The position numbers were made by a program, and so were the translations under genes. Positions 17,910 through 28,261 of a stretch of 64,000 nucleotides of DNA are shown piece by piece. Positions within the stretch are counted from its first letter, which is position 1. Each line of letters opens with the position of its first letter. This DNA comes from Gammaproteobacteria bacterium (GTDB lineage: Bacteria > Pseudomonadota > Gammaproteobacteria > Xanthomonadales > SZUA-36), in NCBI GenBank assembly GCA_021772915.1, contig JAJFLB010000009.1:1-64000 (forward strand), written 5' to 3'. The notes beneath the pieces were generated by a model that worked only from the letters and a program-made list of their open reading frames with translations, was not told the DNA's origin and searched no databases.

Positions 17910-18356
17910 ATGAATGACGGTTCAATTTTGCTGGTGGAAGATACCAAAGCAGATGAGTTGCTAACCATCCGGTCCCTGAAAAAAATCAGCGTGGCAAACC
18001 AGGTCGATGTGGTTCGCGACGGGCAGGCGGCTATTGACTACTTGCTGGATGAGACAGAAGACGGTTCCGGCTATCTGCGGGAGTTGCCGTCGTTGGTCAT
18101 TCTTGATCTGAAACTGCCGAAACTTGATGGTCACGAGGTCTTACAACAAATTCGTGCTCATGAGCGGACAAAACTGATGCCGGTTGTAATTCTGACCTCG
18201 TCGGATGTGGAAAAGGACATCACTAAGAGCTATAAGCTGGGGGTCAACAGTTTTGTCAGCAAACCGGTGAATATTGACGAGTTTACACGGGCCGTAAAAG
18301 ATGTCGGACTCTACTGGCTGATAATTAACAAGGGTTCGAATAACGGACGCAGTTAA
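17910..18356 (+). CDS. Single-domain response regulator (Rcp1-like)
   Basis: A 148-residue CheY-fold receiver without an output domain. Acidic pair at residues 10-11 ([10 protein letters not shown]), phosphoacceptor Asp66 in LVILDLKLP, Thr/Ser in [11 protein letters not shown] and the lysine in [11 protein letters not shown]. The loop after beta 3 is longer than in CheY, as in the Rcp1 group that serves phytochrome-type kinases. I use the ATG at 17910, preceded by GGGAG. The longer frame starts from a TTG without a site. The next gene, a hybrid kinase, starts 1 nt after the stop, so the two are surely co-expressed. Confidence 0.92.
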   Translation: MNDGSILLVEDTKADELLTIRSLKKISVANQVDVVRDGQAAIDYLLDETEDGSGYLRELPSLVILDLKLPKLDGHEVLQQIRAHERTKLMPVVILTSSDVEKDITKSYKLGVNSFVSKPVNIDEFTRAVKDVGLYWLIINKGSNNGRS

Positions 18357-18357
18357 G

Positions 18358-21300
18358 ATGCCTCTGCCATTTCGCATTCTGATCGTTGATGACTCGGAAC
18401 AGGACACACTGCTGATTACAAGGGTCCTGCGCAAGCAGTGGCCCAAGCTTACCCATGAGCGCGTAGACACTGAAGTGGCTTTGCGCGAAGCCCTGCAAGA
18501 ACATACTTGGGATTGTGTCCTGTGTGACGTGATTATGCCCGGGTTTGGTGTAGGCCCCGCGCTTAAAATGGTCCAGAAGAGTGAGGCCTATCTGCCCTTT
18601 GTCGTCATGTCGGGTGCGGTGTCAATTGGCGAGACAGTCAGCCTGATTAAGGCGGGGGCACACGATTTTGTCAGCAAAGATGACCTTGACCGCTTTGTCT
18701 CGGCCATCGAAACAGCCACTCGGGAAGTTGATACTCGACGGGAGCGGGATACAGCCCGAACGAGGTTACGGGAGAGCGAGGAAAATTTCCGAGGCCTGTT
18801 TGAGAAATCCGAGGTTTCCTTATGGAATGAGGATCTGTCGGAAGTTTACACGGCGCTCCAAAGGCTCAATGTTGATAGCGTCCAGGAGCTGCGTCAACAC
18901 CTTGAGTTAAATGACAAACAGTTAGCGCGGGAAATGGCCGACATGGTCAGGGTAAAGCATGTCAATGATGCGACTTTGAAACTGTTTGCTGCAAAAAATG
19001 AACAAGCATTTCTTACCCAGATAAGAAATAGTTTTGGACCAGGTACAATGACGGTGTTTATAGAAGAATTATGCGCTATCTGGAGTAAGAGGGCTAGTTT
19101 TCGATCAGAAGCAAACTACAAGGCTCTCGACGGGCGAGAGGTTAAAGCCATCATATCCTGCCCCATTCCTGTAAATGAAGACGGCTTCAAAAACGTCCCA
19201 ATCAGCATCATTGATATCACGGAGCGTAAGCGGGCCGAGGACGCGTTAAGAATTTCTAATGAGAAACTCTCCAGTATCTTCCAGGCCTCACCAACCTCCA
19301 TTATTCTTACGAATGTTGAAACAGGAGAAATCCTAGACTTCAATCCGGCCTTTGCACGCGGCTTTGGCTATATCCTGGAAGAGACCATTGGGCAAAACGT
19401 ACTTGAGATTGGTCTGTGGAAAAACCCGGCAGATCGGGAAAGGGTTAAGACCGAGCTACGACTAAAGGGGACATTTAACGAGCCAGAGATGGAATTTATC
19501 AGGAAATCGGGCGAAACGGCCATCGTGGATGTTCACGTTTCCCAAGTGTGTATAGGTGGCAAGGAGCTCGGCATATCACATTTTGTTGATATCACCGAGC
19601 GCAAGCGGGCTGAAGAGGAACTGCGCCGTTATATGCACATTACCTCAGCTACCAGCGATATGCAGGCGTTGCTCGATCGAAACTACAGGTATCTTGCTGT
19701 TAACGTGGCATATCTGCGGGCATTTAGGCTGTCGGCAGATGAATTGATCGGCAAGCATGTGAAGGACTTGCTTGGTGAGGAATTCTTCAGCAGTGCAATC
19801 AAACCGCAGATTGATATCTGTTTGGCTGGAGGGGAAGCTGGTTACCAGAATTGGTTTGAGTTCCCGGAAACTGGGCATAGATATATGGATATTTCGTATA
19901 CGCCACACCGAGCGGCAAACAACAAAGTCATTGGGTTTATCATCACTGGTCATGACATGACCACGTTCAAAAAAGCCGAAATGGACTTGCGGGTTCTTAG
20001 CCAGCGGCTGCAAACGAGCATTGAACAAATGCCGATTGCCTACATTATGTGGGACAGCAAGTTTAATGTGGCCGAGTGGAACCCCTCTGCCGAAAGAGTT
20101 TTCGGTTATTCCCGGAGCGAAATGCTGGGCAAAAATGCCGTGGACTTTATCGTGCCAAAAGAGGTGCGACCCGCGGTTAACGAGGTTATCCAGGAGTTAC
20201 TGGAAGGGAAGTGCGTCAGTTATTCTGATGCCGGTAACAACCTGTGCAAAGATGGTCGTGTGATTTCATGTCACTGGTACAACACGCCGCTGATGAATGA
20301 GGCAGGGGCCACTGTTGGTGTCCTATCGATGGTGCTTGATGTCACCGAGAGACAACGGCTCGATAAAGAACTGGACGACCATCGAAACCATCTCGAAAAA
20401 TTGGTGAAAGATCGAACCGAAGAGTTGACCAAAGAGAAACACAAGGCAGAAGCTATCCAGGATACGCTGCAGGAAAAAGAGCGGGATCTCACTCAGGCGG
20501 TCAGGATCTCAAAACTGGGCCAGGCCCGGTGGGATAAAAGCCAGCGGGAATATCTAAGCGTTTCTGAAGAATATGCGGAAATCTTTGGCTACACGGCTGA
20601 GGAGTTTATGGAACGCTTTAAGACCGAGGAACAGGACCTGGAATTGGTGCACCCCCAGGACCGGGCAGACATCCGGTATTGGGAGAAACCAGGTGAGGAG
20701 GATAAGGAGGGCTATGACTACCGTATCCTGCACCGGGATGGGAGTGTGAGATACGTGCGGGAAATTGCCTCCGTGATTAAGAAAGAAGGAGACAATACCG
20801 AGGAATTACTCAGCACCCTACAAGACATCACTAACAGCAAACGGGCAGAAATAGAATTGCGTGACGCCAAGGAGGTCGCCGAGGCCGCGAGCCGGGCCAA
20901 AAGTGCTTTCCTGGCTAATATGAGCCACGAAATTCGCACACCCATGAATGCCATCACCGGGATGATTCACCTACTGCAGCAGGAGGTCCCGACACCAAAA
21001 CAAACACGGCAACTGACCAAGATAGATACGTCTGTAAGACACCTGCTGTCCATTATCAATGACATTCTGGATATCTCCAAAATTGAGGCCGGCAAGCTAG
21101 TCCTGGAACAAACTGACTTCCACCTGGACGCTATCTTTGAGCATCTCCGTTCAGTGTTTAAAGAGCAGATCAGGGTCAGGGATCTTGTTATTGAAACAAG
21201 TCTTGGTGAAACGCCAAACTGGCTCCATGGGGACCCGACTCGTCTGCGTCAGGCCTTACTCAATTATGTCGGAAATGCCGTCAAGTTTACGGAGCATGGA

Positions 21301-22029
21301 ACAATTACCCTGCGTGCAAGCAAGGTGGAAGATAACGACCAGGGTGTCTTGGTACGTTTCGAAGTACAGGATTCGGGTATCGGTATTGCACCCGACAAGC
21401 TAGCGGATCTGTTCAAGTCCTTTGAGCAGGCCGACACATCCACCACCCGCAAGTATGGTGGGACCGGTCTGGGCCTGGCTATAACCCGGCGCCTGGCGGA
21501 GTTGATGGGTGGTGAGTCGGGAGCGGAAAGTGAGCTGGGCAAAGGCAGTACCTTCTGGTTCACCGCCCGGTTGGGTCACGGCCACGGTGTGATATCGAGC
21601 GCGGAAAAACCAGAGAGCACAAAACCCGGATTGCTTCCCCAACAGTGTGGTGCACGGATTCTGTTGGCGGAGGACAATGCCATCAACGCCGAGGTAGCGG
21701 TAGCGTTGCTCAGTAGTGCCGGACTTAAAGTGGATACGGTGGAAAACGGCCACCAGGCCGTGACTAAGGTAAGAGGCAATGACTATGACCTGATCCTGAT
21801 GGATGTGCAGATGCCCGAGATGGATGGCCTGGAGGCCACCCGTATGATCCGCTCCATTGCCGGTAAGGAGAATTTGCCGATCCTGGCGATGACCGCGAAC
21901 GTTTTCGAAGAGGATCGCAAGGCTTGCGTGGAGGCCGGCATGAACGATTTTGTGGCCAAACCGATAGCCGTGGACGAGTTTTTCTCGACGCTATCCAGGT
22001 GGTTGCCAGATACGGAATCAGATGGTTAA
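18358..22029 (+). CDS. Hybrid sensor histidine kinase, REC-PAS(x5)-HisKA-HATPase-REC
   Basis: A 1223-residue soluble signalling protein. N-terminal receiver with Asp57 (LCDVIMPG). Then five PAS-like sensor domains at roughly 142-290, 300-415, 425-545, 550-680 and 735-845, several ending in ITERKRAE or VTERQRL. The coiled coil at about 680-735 links the fourth and fifth. HisKA with His857 ([10 protein letters not shown]), HATPase with [17 protein letters not shown] and GTGLGLAI motifs, and a C-terminal receiver with Asp1149 ([13 protein letters not shown]). No membrane segment is visible. The N-terminal receiver may take input from another kinase. No GAF/PHY chromophore domain was seen, so the signal is unknown. 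Confidence 0.93.
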   Translation: MPLPFRILIVDDSEQDTLLITRVLRKQWPKLTHERVDTEVALREALQEHTWDCVLCDVIMPGFGVGPALKMVQKSEAYLPFVVMSGAVSIGETVSLIKAGAHDFVSKDDLDRFVSAIETATREVDTRRERDTARTRLRESEENFRGLFEKSEVSLWNEDLSEVYTALQRLNVDSVQELRQHLELNDKQLAREMADMVRVKHVNDATLKLFAAKNEQAFLTQIRNSFGPGTMTVFIEELCAIWSKRASFRSEANYKALDGREVKAIISCPIPVNEDGFKNVPISIIDITERKRAEDALRISNEKLSSIFQASPTSIILTNVETGEILDFNPAFARGFGYILEETIGQNVLEIGLWKNPADRERVKTELRLKGTFNEPEMEFIRKSGETAIVDVHVSQVCIGGKELGISHFVDITERKRAEEELRRYMHITSATSDMQALLDRNYRYLAVNVAYLRAFRLSADELIGKHVKDLLGEEFFSSAIKPQIDICLAGGEAGYQNWFEFPETGHRYMDISYTPHRAANNKVIGFIITGHDMTTFKKAEMDLRVLSQRLQTSIEQMPIAYIMWDSKFNVAEWNPSAERVFGYSRSEMLGKNAVDFIVPKEVRPAVNEVIQELLEGKCVSYSDAGNNLCKDGRVISCHWYNTPLMNEAGATVGVLSMVLDVTERQRLDKELDDHRNHLEKLVKDRTEELTKEKHKAEAIQDTLQEKERDLTQAVRISKLGQARWDKSQREYLSVSEEYAEIFGYTAEEFMERFKTEEQDLELVHPQDRADIRYWEKPGEEDKEGYDYRILHRDGSVRYVREIASVIKKEGDNTEELLSTLQDITNSKRAEIELRDAKEVAEAASRAKSAFLANMSHEIRTPMNAITGMIHLLQQEVPTPKQTRQLTKIDTSVRHLLSIINDILDISKIEAGKLVLEQTDFHLDAIFEHLRSVFKEQIRVRDLVIETSLGETPNWLHGDPTRLRQALLNYVGNAVKFTEHGTITLRASKVEDNDQGVLVRFEVQDSGIGIAPDKLADLFKSFEQADTSTTRKYGGTGLGLAITRRLAELMGGESGAESELGKGSTFWFTARLGHGHGVISSAEKPESTKPGLLPQQCGARILLAEDNAINAEVAVALLSSAGLKVDTVENGHQAVTKVRGNDYDLILMDVQMPEMDGLEATRMIRSIAGKENLPILAMTANVFEEDRKACVEAGMNDFVAKPIAVDEFFSTLSRWLPDTESDG

Positions 22030-22207
22030 TAAAAGGAACGATGGGGTCACTCGACCAGCCTTCGTCGTCGGCGTACTGGTGGTGTTGCTCGCGGTGTCGG
22101 CGGACTTCGGTATGGAAGTCAGATTCCACTCCTTCTTAAAGGGGGCGGACGTGGATAACACCAAGCATTACGAACCGGAAACCCACAGGCTTTATGATGC
22201 GCAATAG
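22022..22207 (+). CDS. Possible small membrane protein between two kinases
   Basis: A 61-residue frame whose ATG overlaps the stop of the hybrid kinase by 8 nt and whose end overlaps the next kinase start by 14 nt. It has one hydrophobic segment ([14 protein letters not shown]) near residues 14-27, then a polar tail. Both overlaps are of the kind seen in coupled operons, and the gap between the two kinases would otherwise be 164 bp. I recognise no family. It could equally be chance. Confidence 0.35.
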   Translation: MVNKRNDGVTRPAFVVGVLVVLLAVSADFGMEVRFHSFLKGADVDNTKHYEPETHRLYDAQ

Positions 22208-24227
22208 CATTCAAACAAGGTTCCTGGTGGGGTTTGTGGTGTTGTTTACTGTGACCTTCACTTTTTTGGGGTTTGCGAGTATCAAAGGCTTACCATTTTC
22301 CCCGTTTAATGGTTGGATGGGAAATGCCAGACAAGCGGCGGTGAGAAACCTTAATCTGGTTGCCGACCTAAGAAAGGAACGTCTTACAACCTGGTTAAGG
22401 GCAAGGCAGGGTGACGCGCAAGTTGTGGCCAACAACGAAATTGTCGAGGTTAATCTTGCGCCTCTTATGGTTTCAAATAGTAACTCAGGCGCCAACAACA
22501 AGCCTTTGAGCAGCGCGAATAAAGAAGAGGCGTTCAGACACATCTACGCTTTCCTGGTATCGGTCCAAAAAGCGTATGAACAGCACGGCAGTGCAAATTA
22601 TGATCTCATTCGGATTGTTGATGCAGAAACCGGAAGAGTACTTGTCTCTACCAATGTCGATGAAACTGGCACTATAGCCGAAGAGCATGGAAAATATGGG
22701 AGTCTGGTTGTTCACAGTGGTTTCGACTTTGTCGGCGACATAGGGTCGGATGAACACAATCCGACCCCGCATATCGTCATCACACATCCCATCATCGATC
22801 CAAAAGAAAGGGTGGTTGGCTATGTCATGCTGGAGCTTGCACTAGAGGATGTTTTCAACCCACTTCTTCCCGGCTATCACGGCCTCGGCGAAACCGGGGA
22901 GGTCCTGTTTGTCGACCAGCAAAGCCGCATCCTGACACCTCTTCGACACCGACTGGAGGATGGCACTGTGGCCAGGGTTCTTGAGTATCAAATTGCGGCC
23001 GAGCCTGCCGTTTTTGCCGCCGCAGGTCGCGAGGGCGTAACTGAAAGCAAGGATTATCGGGGTCAGGTCGTTATCGCTGCCTACCGGTACATGCGTATAA
23101 GCCCTAACTGGGGCTGGGGCCTGGTCGTCAAAATCGACAAGTCGGAGTTACTTGCAGACATGAATCAAAGCCTCAGATATTCGATCTGGATTGGGGGCAT
23201 GGGAGTTTTGTTGGTCATTGTGGTGAGCCTGATTCTGACACGACAATTCACCAAACCGCTGCGCCACATGATCAAGGTAGCTGCCCGATTGGCGGGTGGT
23301 GATCGATCTGCGCGAACCCATTTAAAAACCGAAGATGAGATTGGGGAATTGTCATCTGCTTTCGATTCAATGGCGGCGGAAATAGAGTTTTCGCAGCGAG
23401 ACCTCGAAAGACGGATTGGAGAACGAACCACCTTGCTTGACAAAGAACTCAGGGAAAGAAAACAGGCAGAGAAGAAGATCCAAAAGCTCAACGTCAATCT
23501 GGAGAAAAGGGTTGCCTCAAGGACGGCTGAGCTTTCTGCGGTAAACAAGGAACTGGAGTCCTTTGCTTATTCCGTGGCCCATGACCTGCGGGCGCCTCTG
23601 CGTGCAATCGACGGCTTCAGCAAGGCGCTGATTGAGGACCATGCGGGGCAATTGGACGACGTGGCCAAACAGTACCTGGGTTATTGCCGACACGGCTGCC
23701 AGGATATGAGCCATCTGATCGACGACCTGCTAAAACTTTCCCAGGCAACGCGGGGTGAAGTTCTTAAGGAAGACTTCGATCTTTCACAGCTCACTGCTGA
23801 AATTGTCGAGGGGCTGAAACAAGGCGATCCTGATCGGAGCGTCGTGACGGATATCATTCCAGCGGTTATGGTTAACGCAGACAGGCGTCTTTTGCGGTCG
23901 GTAATGGAGAACCTGCTAGGCAACGCCTGGAAGTTTACAGCCGGCGAGGAGCAGGCAGTTATTAAGTTCGGGGCCGAGTGTGTGGATGGAAGGGTTCACT
24001 GCTTCGTTCGTGACAATGGGGTTGGATTTGATATGGCTTATCAGAACAAACTATTTGAGCCGTTCAAAAGACTCCACAGCAAAGACGACTTTGAAGGTAC
24101 TGGAATCGGCCTCGCCACGGTGCAGCGTATCATCCACCGTCACGGGAGCACCATTGCGGCAGAAGGCAGCGTTGGTGAAGGGGCCTGTTTCACCTTTGAA
24201 CTTGATCCACCGGAGCATGCCGGATAA
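22194..24227 (+). CDS. Membrane sensor histidine kinase (Cache-HAMP-HisKA, phytochrome-type core)
   Basis: A 677-residue inner-membrane kinase. TM1 about residues 10-28, an extracytoplasmic sensor of about 290 residues that looks like a Cache domain (RIVDAETGRVLVSTN, GLGETGEVLFVDQ), TM2 about 325-345, HAMP, and a coiled coil to about 450. HisKA has His463 in YSVAHDLRAPLRAI, the sequence style of cyanobacterial and phytochrome kinases. The HATPase has NAWKFT, DNGVGFDM and GTGIGLATVQRI. It lacks a receiver, so the Rcp1-like regulator upstream is a good partner candidate. Its 3' end overlaps the convergent lyase-like gene by 38 nt. Confidence 0.9.
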   Translation: MMRNSIQTRFLVGFVVLFTVTFTFLGFASIKGLPFSPFNGWMGNARQAAVRNLNLVADLRKERLTTWLRARQGDAQVVANNEIVEVNLAPLMVSNSNSGANNKPLSSANKEEAFRHIYAFLVSVQKAYEQHGSANYDLIRIVDAETGRVLVSTNVDETGTIAEEHGKYGSLVVHSGFDFVGDIGSDEHNPTPHIVITHPIIDPKERVVGYVMLELALEDVFNPLLPGYHGLGETGEVLFVDQQSRILTPLRHRLEDGTVARVLEYQIAAEPAVFAAAGREGVTESKDYRGQVVIAAYRYMRISPNWGWGLVVKIDKSELLADMNQSLRYSIWIGGMGVLLVIVVSLILTRQFTKPLRHMIKVAARLAGGDRSARTHLKTEDEIGELSSAFDSMAAEIEFSQRDLERRIGERTTLLDKELRERKQAEKKIQKLNVNLEKRVASRTAELSAVNKELESFAYSVAHDLRAPLRAIDGFSKALIEDHAGQLDDVAKQYLGYCRHGCQDMSHLIDDLLKLSQATRGEVLKEDFDLSQLTAEIVEGLKQGDPDRSVVTDIIPAVMVNADRRLLRSVMENLLGNAWKFTAGEEQAVIKFGAECVDGRVHCFVRDNGVGFDMAYQNKLFEPFKRLHSKDDFEGTGIGLATVQRIIHRHGSTIAAEGSVGEGACFTFELDPPEHAG

Positions 24228-25353
24228 CAAGTTCATTCGGCAATATAGCCTGGGCGAGATTGTTGGTATCGGTGCCAAACCATAAGCTGTTGGTGTTTTG
24301 GTCATAGACCATATGCCTGACCGAGCCGGCACCACTCGGTATAGGTGTAACACTGAAAAAAGTCCCGGCCAGTGGGTCAAATCCAACCAACAGGTTCGGG
24401 CTGGGCGAGGTTTCCACAAACCAGATTCTGCCAATGGCATCAACTGCCATTGCGTAGGGGCCGGAGCGTTCACTGGGTGTCTTCCACTCGCGGAATTCTC
24501 CGCTTTGCGGGTGGTAGCGGCCGATGTAGCCCTGGCTGTAATCCGTGTACCAGACCACGTCATCATCGGTGATGGCCAAACGCCGTAACCGGGCTTTTTC
24601 ACGCGGCAGATAAACGACTTTCAATTTGAGCGTTGCCGGGTTAATGGTGGCGAGACCATGGGTGCCGAGCAAGGCGATCCAGGGGTGGCCCCGTGAATCC
24701 ATCTTGATACCGTAAGGTCGCGCCCTTTCGGTTTGCATGGGTACCAGGTCGACATGGCCACTGTGTTTGTTCAACCGGCCGACATAATTGCTCCACTGCA
24801 ATGTAAACCAAATTTCATCGCGGCCTGAAAACACCAAGGTGTGTGGGTCCCTGGCGGTTTCATCCGGCATGGTGAAGCGGTTGATCTCACCGGTAACCGG
24901 GTTCATGTGGCCAACAAAGGCCTGTCGGTTGCCGGCGATCCACAAGGAGCCATCGCGATCTACAATCAGGTTGTGGGGACCGGTGCCAGGTGGTAGCACC
25001 TGGCGTGAAAACTCTTTGCTGGCAGGATCAAAATGTGCAGCGTAGTCACCACCCTGTCCAACCAGCCAGATGGAGCCATCGGGGGCCACATCCGGGTCAC
25101 GTGGACGGGTGTCCTGCCAGGGTACGGGCCACTCGTTAATCTCTATTTGCAAAGGATTATCAATAATCGGGTTGGCAACAACCTCGTCCCCGGTGGCGAC
25201 ATTAAGGTCATCAACCAGCGGCGAGTTTGGCTCAGGCCCCTCAAGCACTAAATTCTGTGACCCATGCTCAGGCACATCAGTCGTTTGCGCTATCGAAGCC
25301 GTAGTGAGACAGACTAGCAGTGCCGCTGGTCCAAATTTGTTTATCCAGAACAC
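24190..25353 (-). CDS. Exported streptogramin-lyase-like (Vgb-type) beta-propeller
   Basis: About 387 residues, with a signal peptide ending TASIAQ-TTD. The mature part is a propeller of repeats such as APDGSIWLVGQGG, DRDGSLWIAGN, DSRGHPWIALLG and DAIGRIWFVET, the pattern of virginiamycin B lyase and its many relatives of unknown role. The active-site histidine of true Vgb cannot be confirmed. It may be a sensor or binding protein. The start is uncertain: GTG at 25353 gives a compact signal peptide, TTG at 25359 has a closer GAGG site, and the frame stays open to a GTG at 25398. Converges with the kinase gene, overlapping its last 38 nt. Confidence 0.8.
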   Translation of the reverse strand: MFWINKFGPAALLVCLTTASIAQTTDVPEHGSQNLVLEGPEPNSPLVDDLNVATGDEVVANPIIDNPLQIEINEWPVPWQDTRPRDPDVAPDGSIWLVGQGGDYAAHFDPASKEFSRQVLPPGTGPHNLIVDRDGSLWIAGNRQAFVGHMNPVTGEINRFTMPDETARDPHTLVFSGRDEIWFTLQWSNYVGRLNKHSGHVDLVPMQTERARPYGIKMDSRGHPWIALLGTHGLATINPATLKLKVVYLPREKARLRRLAITDDDVVWYTDYSQGYIGRYHPQSGEFREWKTPSERSGPYAMAVDAIGRIWFVETSPSPNLLVGFDPLAGTFFSVTPIPSGAGSVRHMVYDQNTNSLWFGTDTNNLAQAILPNELVIRHAPVDQVQR

Positions 25354-25489
25354 GCGCAAACAAACCTCATTGGCTTTGTGTATAAGAAACCATAGCACAA
25401 TAGCGACAACCGCAATCCACCCTTGTCAGTCGGTAGTAAGGAGCGGAGATGCTGGCTACTCATTTCGGTGTGAATTTGGCAAAATCCAT

Positions 25490-25507
25490 CTTTACCGCTT
25501 CTTAACA
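25490..25507 (+). promoter_or_regulatory. Candidate Pho box before phoB
   Basis: Two 7-mers, CTTTACC and CTTAACA, spaced exactly 11 bp (4-bp spacer GCTT), 48 bp before the phoB ATG. PhoB sites are direct 7-bp repeats with 11-bp periodicity, and the same variant half-sites recur before the porin gene and pstS. Autoregulation of phoB is common. Confidence 0.5.
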
Positions 25508-25555
25508 TGGATATGGCAAGCTTCTTACTTCAATGAGTAACCCATTTTTGTCAAT

Positions 25556-26263
25556 ATGGACCAAAAGAAAATAATTGTCGTCGAAGACGAGCAGGATATT
25601 CTGGAAGTACTTGCTTACAACCTGAAGCGTGAGGGTTTCATGGTAGACACTTCACTGGATGGTGAAGAGGGGTTGAATTTAGTGCAGGCAGAACTACCGG
25701 ACCTGGTGCTGCTCGACCTGATGTTGCCCGGAATGAGTGGGCTGGACGTTTGCCGCCACATGCGAGGCATAAAGGAAACCGAGAGCATACCCATCGTCAT
25801 GCTCACGGCAAAAGGTGAGGAAAGTGACATCGTGCTTGGCCTGGGTCTAGGTGCGGACGACTATGTGGTAAAACCCTTCAGCCCCAAGGAATTGATCGCC
25901 AGGGTGCACGCAGTGCTACGGCGCACCAAAACCGATACACCGTTGGGAGAGTGTGAAAATATTAATGTACATGGGCTGGAAATCGATAGCAGGCGGCACA
26001 AGGCGCTGCTGCACGGCAGGGATTTGGGGCTAACCACCACCGAGTTTCAACTTTTACATTACCTTGCCAGTCATCCTGGGTGGGTTTTTTCACGAGAGCA
26101 ATTACTCGATCAGACACGTGGCAGGGATACGATGGTTATTGACCGGAACATTGATGTTCACATTCGTGCAATTCGCAAAAAAACAGGGGATGACCAGCAT
26201 TTTATCGAGACCATTCGCGGTGTTGGGTATCGATTCAGGGATTTAGATGAGAATCGGGCTTAG
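25556..26263 (+). CDS. phoB: Phosphate regulon response regulator PhoB
   Basis: A 235-residue OmpR-class regulator. Receiver with Asp54 (LVLLDLMLPGM), Thr in IVMLTAKGEE and Lys in DDYVVKPFSPKEL. The winged-helix output domain has TTEFQLLHYL, SREQLLD and NIDVHIRAIRKK, ending in the RGVGYRF of PhoB. When phosphorylated by PhoR under phosphate limitation it binds Pho boxes and activates the pst operon downstream. Followed 63 bp later by phoR. Location beside phoR, a porin, pstSCAB and phoU confirms the name. Confidence 0.96.
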   Translation: MDQKKIIVVEDEQDILEVLAYNLKREGFMVDTSLDGEEGLNLVQAELPDLVLLDLMLPGMSGLDVCRHMRGIKETESIPIVMLTAKGEESDIVLGLGLGADDYVVKPFSPKELIARVHAVLRRTKTDTPLGECENINVHGLEIDSRRHKALLHGRDLGLTTTEFQLLHYLASHPGWVFSREQLLDQTRGRDTMVIDRNIDVHIRAIRKKTGDDQHFIETIRGVGYRFRDLDENRA

Positions 26264-26326
26264 AACCATGCAACCTGCCATGTCGGCGGATAAACACCAA
26301 CCTGACAAGGCAGGTTCAATAACATA

Positions 26327-28135
26327 ATGTTCCGATCACAATTACTCTGGCGCCTGTTCGCAGGTTACGTTGCAATAATTCTGATTTCCATGATTATCGT
26401 TGGTGTGTTGGTGGGCCGACAGGCTAACGAGAGCGGCTTGCGGGAGATAAAGAATTCGCTGGAAGTACGCTCAAAGCTCTTGGCAGAGATAGCAATGCCC
26501 GCACTGGGAAGTTCCTTGTCAACTCAACAGAGCGATTTGCTTCAGGAAAAAATAGCACGTCTGGGCCGGGACACTGCAAGCAGACTGACCGTTATATCTC
26601 TGGATGGCAGCGTCATAGCTGACTCCCGGGAATTACCCGGAAAAATGGATAATCACGGTCAGCGTCCCGAGATCATGGATGCGCGAGAGCGGGGATATGC
26701 AACTGCTTCCCGGTTCAGTGCGACACTACAGCAACAGATGATTTACAGTGCCTTGCGGGTTAGTGATAAGCAAAAACCCATTGGTTTTGTCCGTGTCTCC
26801 CTGCCGTTGACCAAGATTGATGAAAAGCTGGCACAACTGCGACTGATTGTTCTGTTTGGGACAGGTGTATCCGCCCTGGTTGCACTGTTGCTTGGCTTCT
26901 ACTTCGCCAAACGATTTTCTGACCCACTTATCCAGATGACGGAAACCGCCGATGCTATTTCCCACGGTGACTATGATCGCCGTGTGAGTATCAAGCAACA
27001 GGATGAGATAGGAAAGCTGGCAGCAGCCGTTAACCGGATGGCCAGAAGCTCACAGCAACGTATGACCGAGATTGTCGCCGACAGAAACCGGCTGGCAATG
27101 ATCTTCACCGGAATGGTGGAAGGTGTCGTCGCAGTGGATCAGGAGCAGAGGATCGTTCATATCAATCGGGCAGCAGCGGATTTGCTGGGTTTGTCAATGA
27201 CGACCTCGATTAATCAGCCTTTGTGGGCAGAAACACGGATTCAGAAAATTAATCAGACCTTGCAGCACGCCATGGATACCCAAGACGTGGTCAACACGCA
27301 AATGCGCAAGCCATTGGGTGAAACGGATATGGTCGTAGATATTTATGCCGCTGCCCTACGCAACGAGAACGGTGATCCAATCGGTGCGGTGGTCGTTTTA
27401 CATGACGTTTCAGAATTGGACAAACTGGAGCGCGTACGGCGAGATTTTGTCGCCAACGCATCACATGAACTAAAAACACCCATTACCGCAATTCGCGGGC
27501 TGACGGAAACCATGCTCGATAACGAGGACATGGACATAAAAACCCGGGTCAGTTACACCAACAGAATACACAGGCAAAGTATTCGCCTTACGGCATTGGT
27601 TGCCGACCTCATGACTATTTCCCTGCTGGAAACCAGGCAAATCGAAAACCACCCGCAGACAATTGATTTTGGGGAGTGCATACGTCGATCGGTAACCGAT
27701 GCCAGACCAGTCAGCGAGGAAAAAAAGCAGTCGTTTACACTGGTAACGCCCGATGAGGTAATCAATGTGGTCGGTGAAAAACAGGCCATCAGTCAACTGG
27801 TCGATAATCTCGTCGACAATGCCATTAAATACACCCCGGTCGGTGGAGAGATCACCGTAGCCTTGACGCAACAAGAGCACCAAGCCCAGCTAACAGTCAG
27901 TGACACCGGGGTTGGCATCGGGTCCCAGCATAAGGAGCGGATTTTTGAACGGTTTTACCGTGTGGACAAGGGACGGTCACGTGAGTTAGGTGGCACCGGA
28001 CTGGGATTATCCATTGTCAAAAATATCGCGGAAAAACACGGCGGTTCAGTTTCCGTAGAGAGTCAATTGGGTCATGGCGCCACATTTGAAGTGCTGTTGC
28101 CGATCATGAGTACCCCCGCCTTCGAAGGGACTTAG
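26327..28135 (+). CDS. phoR: Phosphate regulon sensor histidine kinase PhoR
   Basis: A 602-residue kinase. TM1 about residues 10-28, a periplasmic Cache-like domain to about 175, TM2 about 178-196, HAMP, then a PAS domain at about 255-365 (GMVEGVVAVDQEQRIVHIN). HisKA with His380 in NASHELKTPIT, and a HATPase with NAIKYTPVGG, DTGVGIG and GTGLGLSIVKNI. The enterobacterial PhoR is shorter and lacks the large periplasmic domain. This long form is normal in many other bacteria. Senses the phosphate state of the Pst transporter through PhoU. Confidence 0.94.
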   Translation: MFRSQLLWRLFAGYVAIILISMIIVGVLVGRQANESGLREIKNSLEVRSKLLAEIAMPALGSSLSTQQSDLLQEKIARLGRDTASRLTVISLDGSVIADSRELPGKMDNHGQRPEIMDARERGYATASRFSATLQQQMIYSALRVSDKQKPIGFVRVSLPLTKIDEKLAQLRLIVLFGTGVSALVALLLGFYFAKRFSDPLIQMTETADAISHGDYDRRVSIKQQDEIGKLAAAVNRMARSSQQRMTEIVADRNRLAMIFTGMVEGVVAVDQEQRIVHINRAAADLLGLSMTTSINQPLWAETRIQKINQTLQHAMDTQDVVNTQMRKPLGETDMVVDIYAAALRNENGDPIGAVVVLHDVSELDKLERVRRDFVANASHELKTPITAIRGLTETMLDNEDMDIKTRVSYTNRIHRQSIRLTALVADLMTISLLETRQIENHPQTIDFGECIRRSVTDARPVSEEKKQSFTLVTPDEVINVVGEKQAISQLVDNLVDNAIKYTPVGGEITVALTQQEHQAQLTVSDTGVGIGSQHKERIFERFYRVDKGRSRELGGTGLGLSIVKNIAEKHGGSVSVESQLGHGATFEVLLPIMSTPAFEGT

Positions 28136-28150
28136 AAAACGAACCCCTCA

Positions 28151-28179
28151 CTTAATGTAACCTTAATTCTGTCTTTACA
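28151..28179 (+). promoter_or_regulatory. Candidate triple Pho box before the porin gene
   Basis: Three 7-mers, CTTAATG, CTTAATT and CTTTACA, occur at an exact 11-bp period (starts 28151, 28162 and 28173), with 4-bp spacers TAAC and CTGT. They lie about 80 bp before the porin ATG, where a PhoB activation site for a porin-pst transcript is expected. Confidence 0.55.
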
Positions 28180-28261
28180 AAGATAGTCCAACATTACCCC
28201 ATCCTGGTGTTACGCCATTGCTGTGCGGGACATTAGTCAATCACCAGATGGGAGTCAAAGG

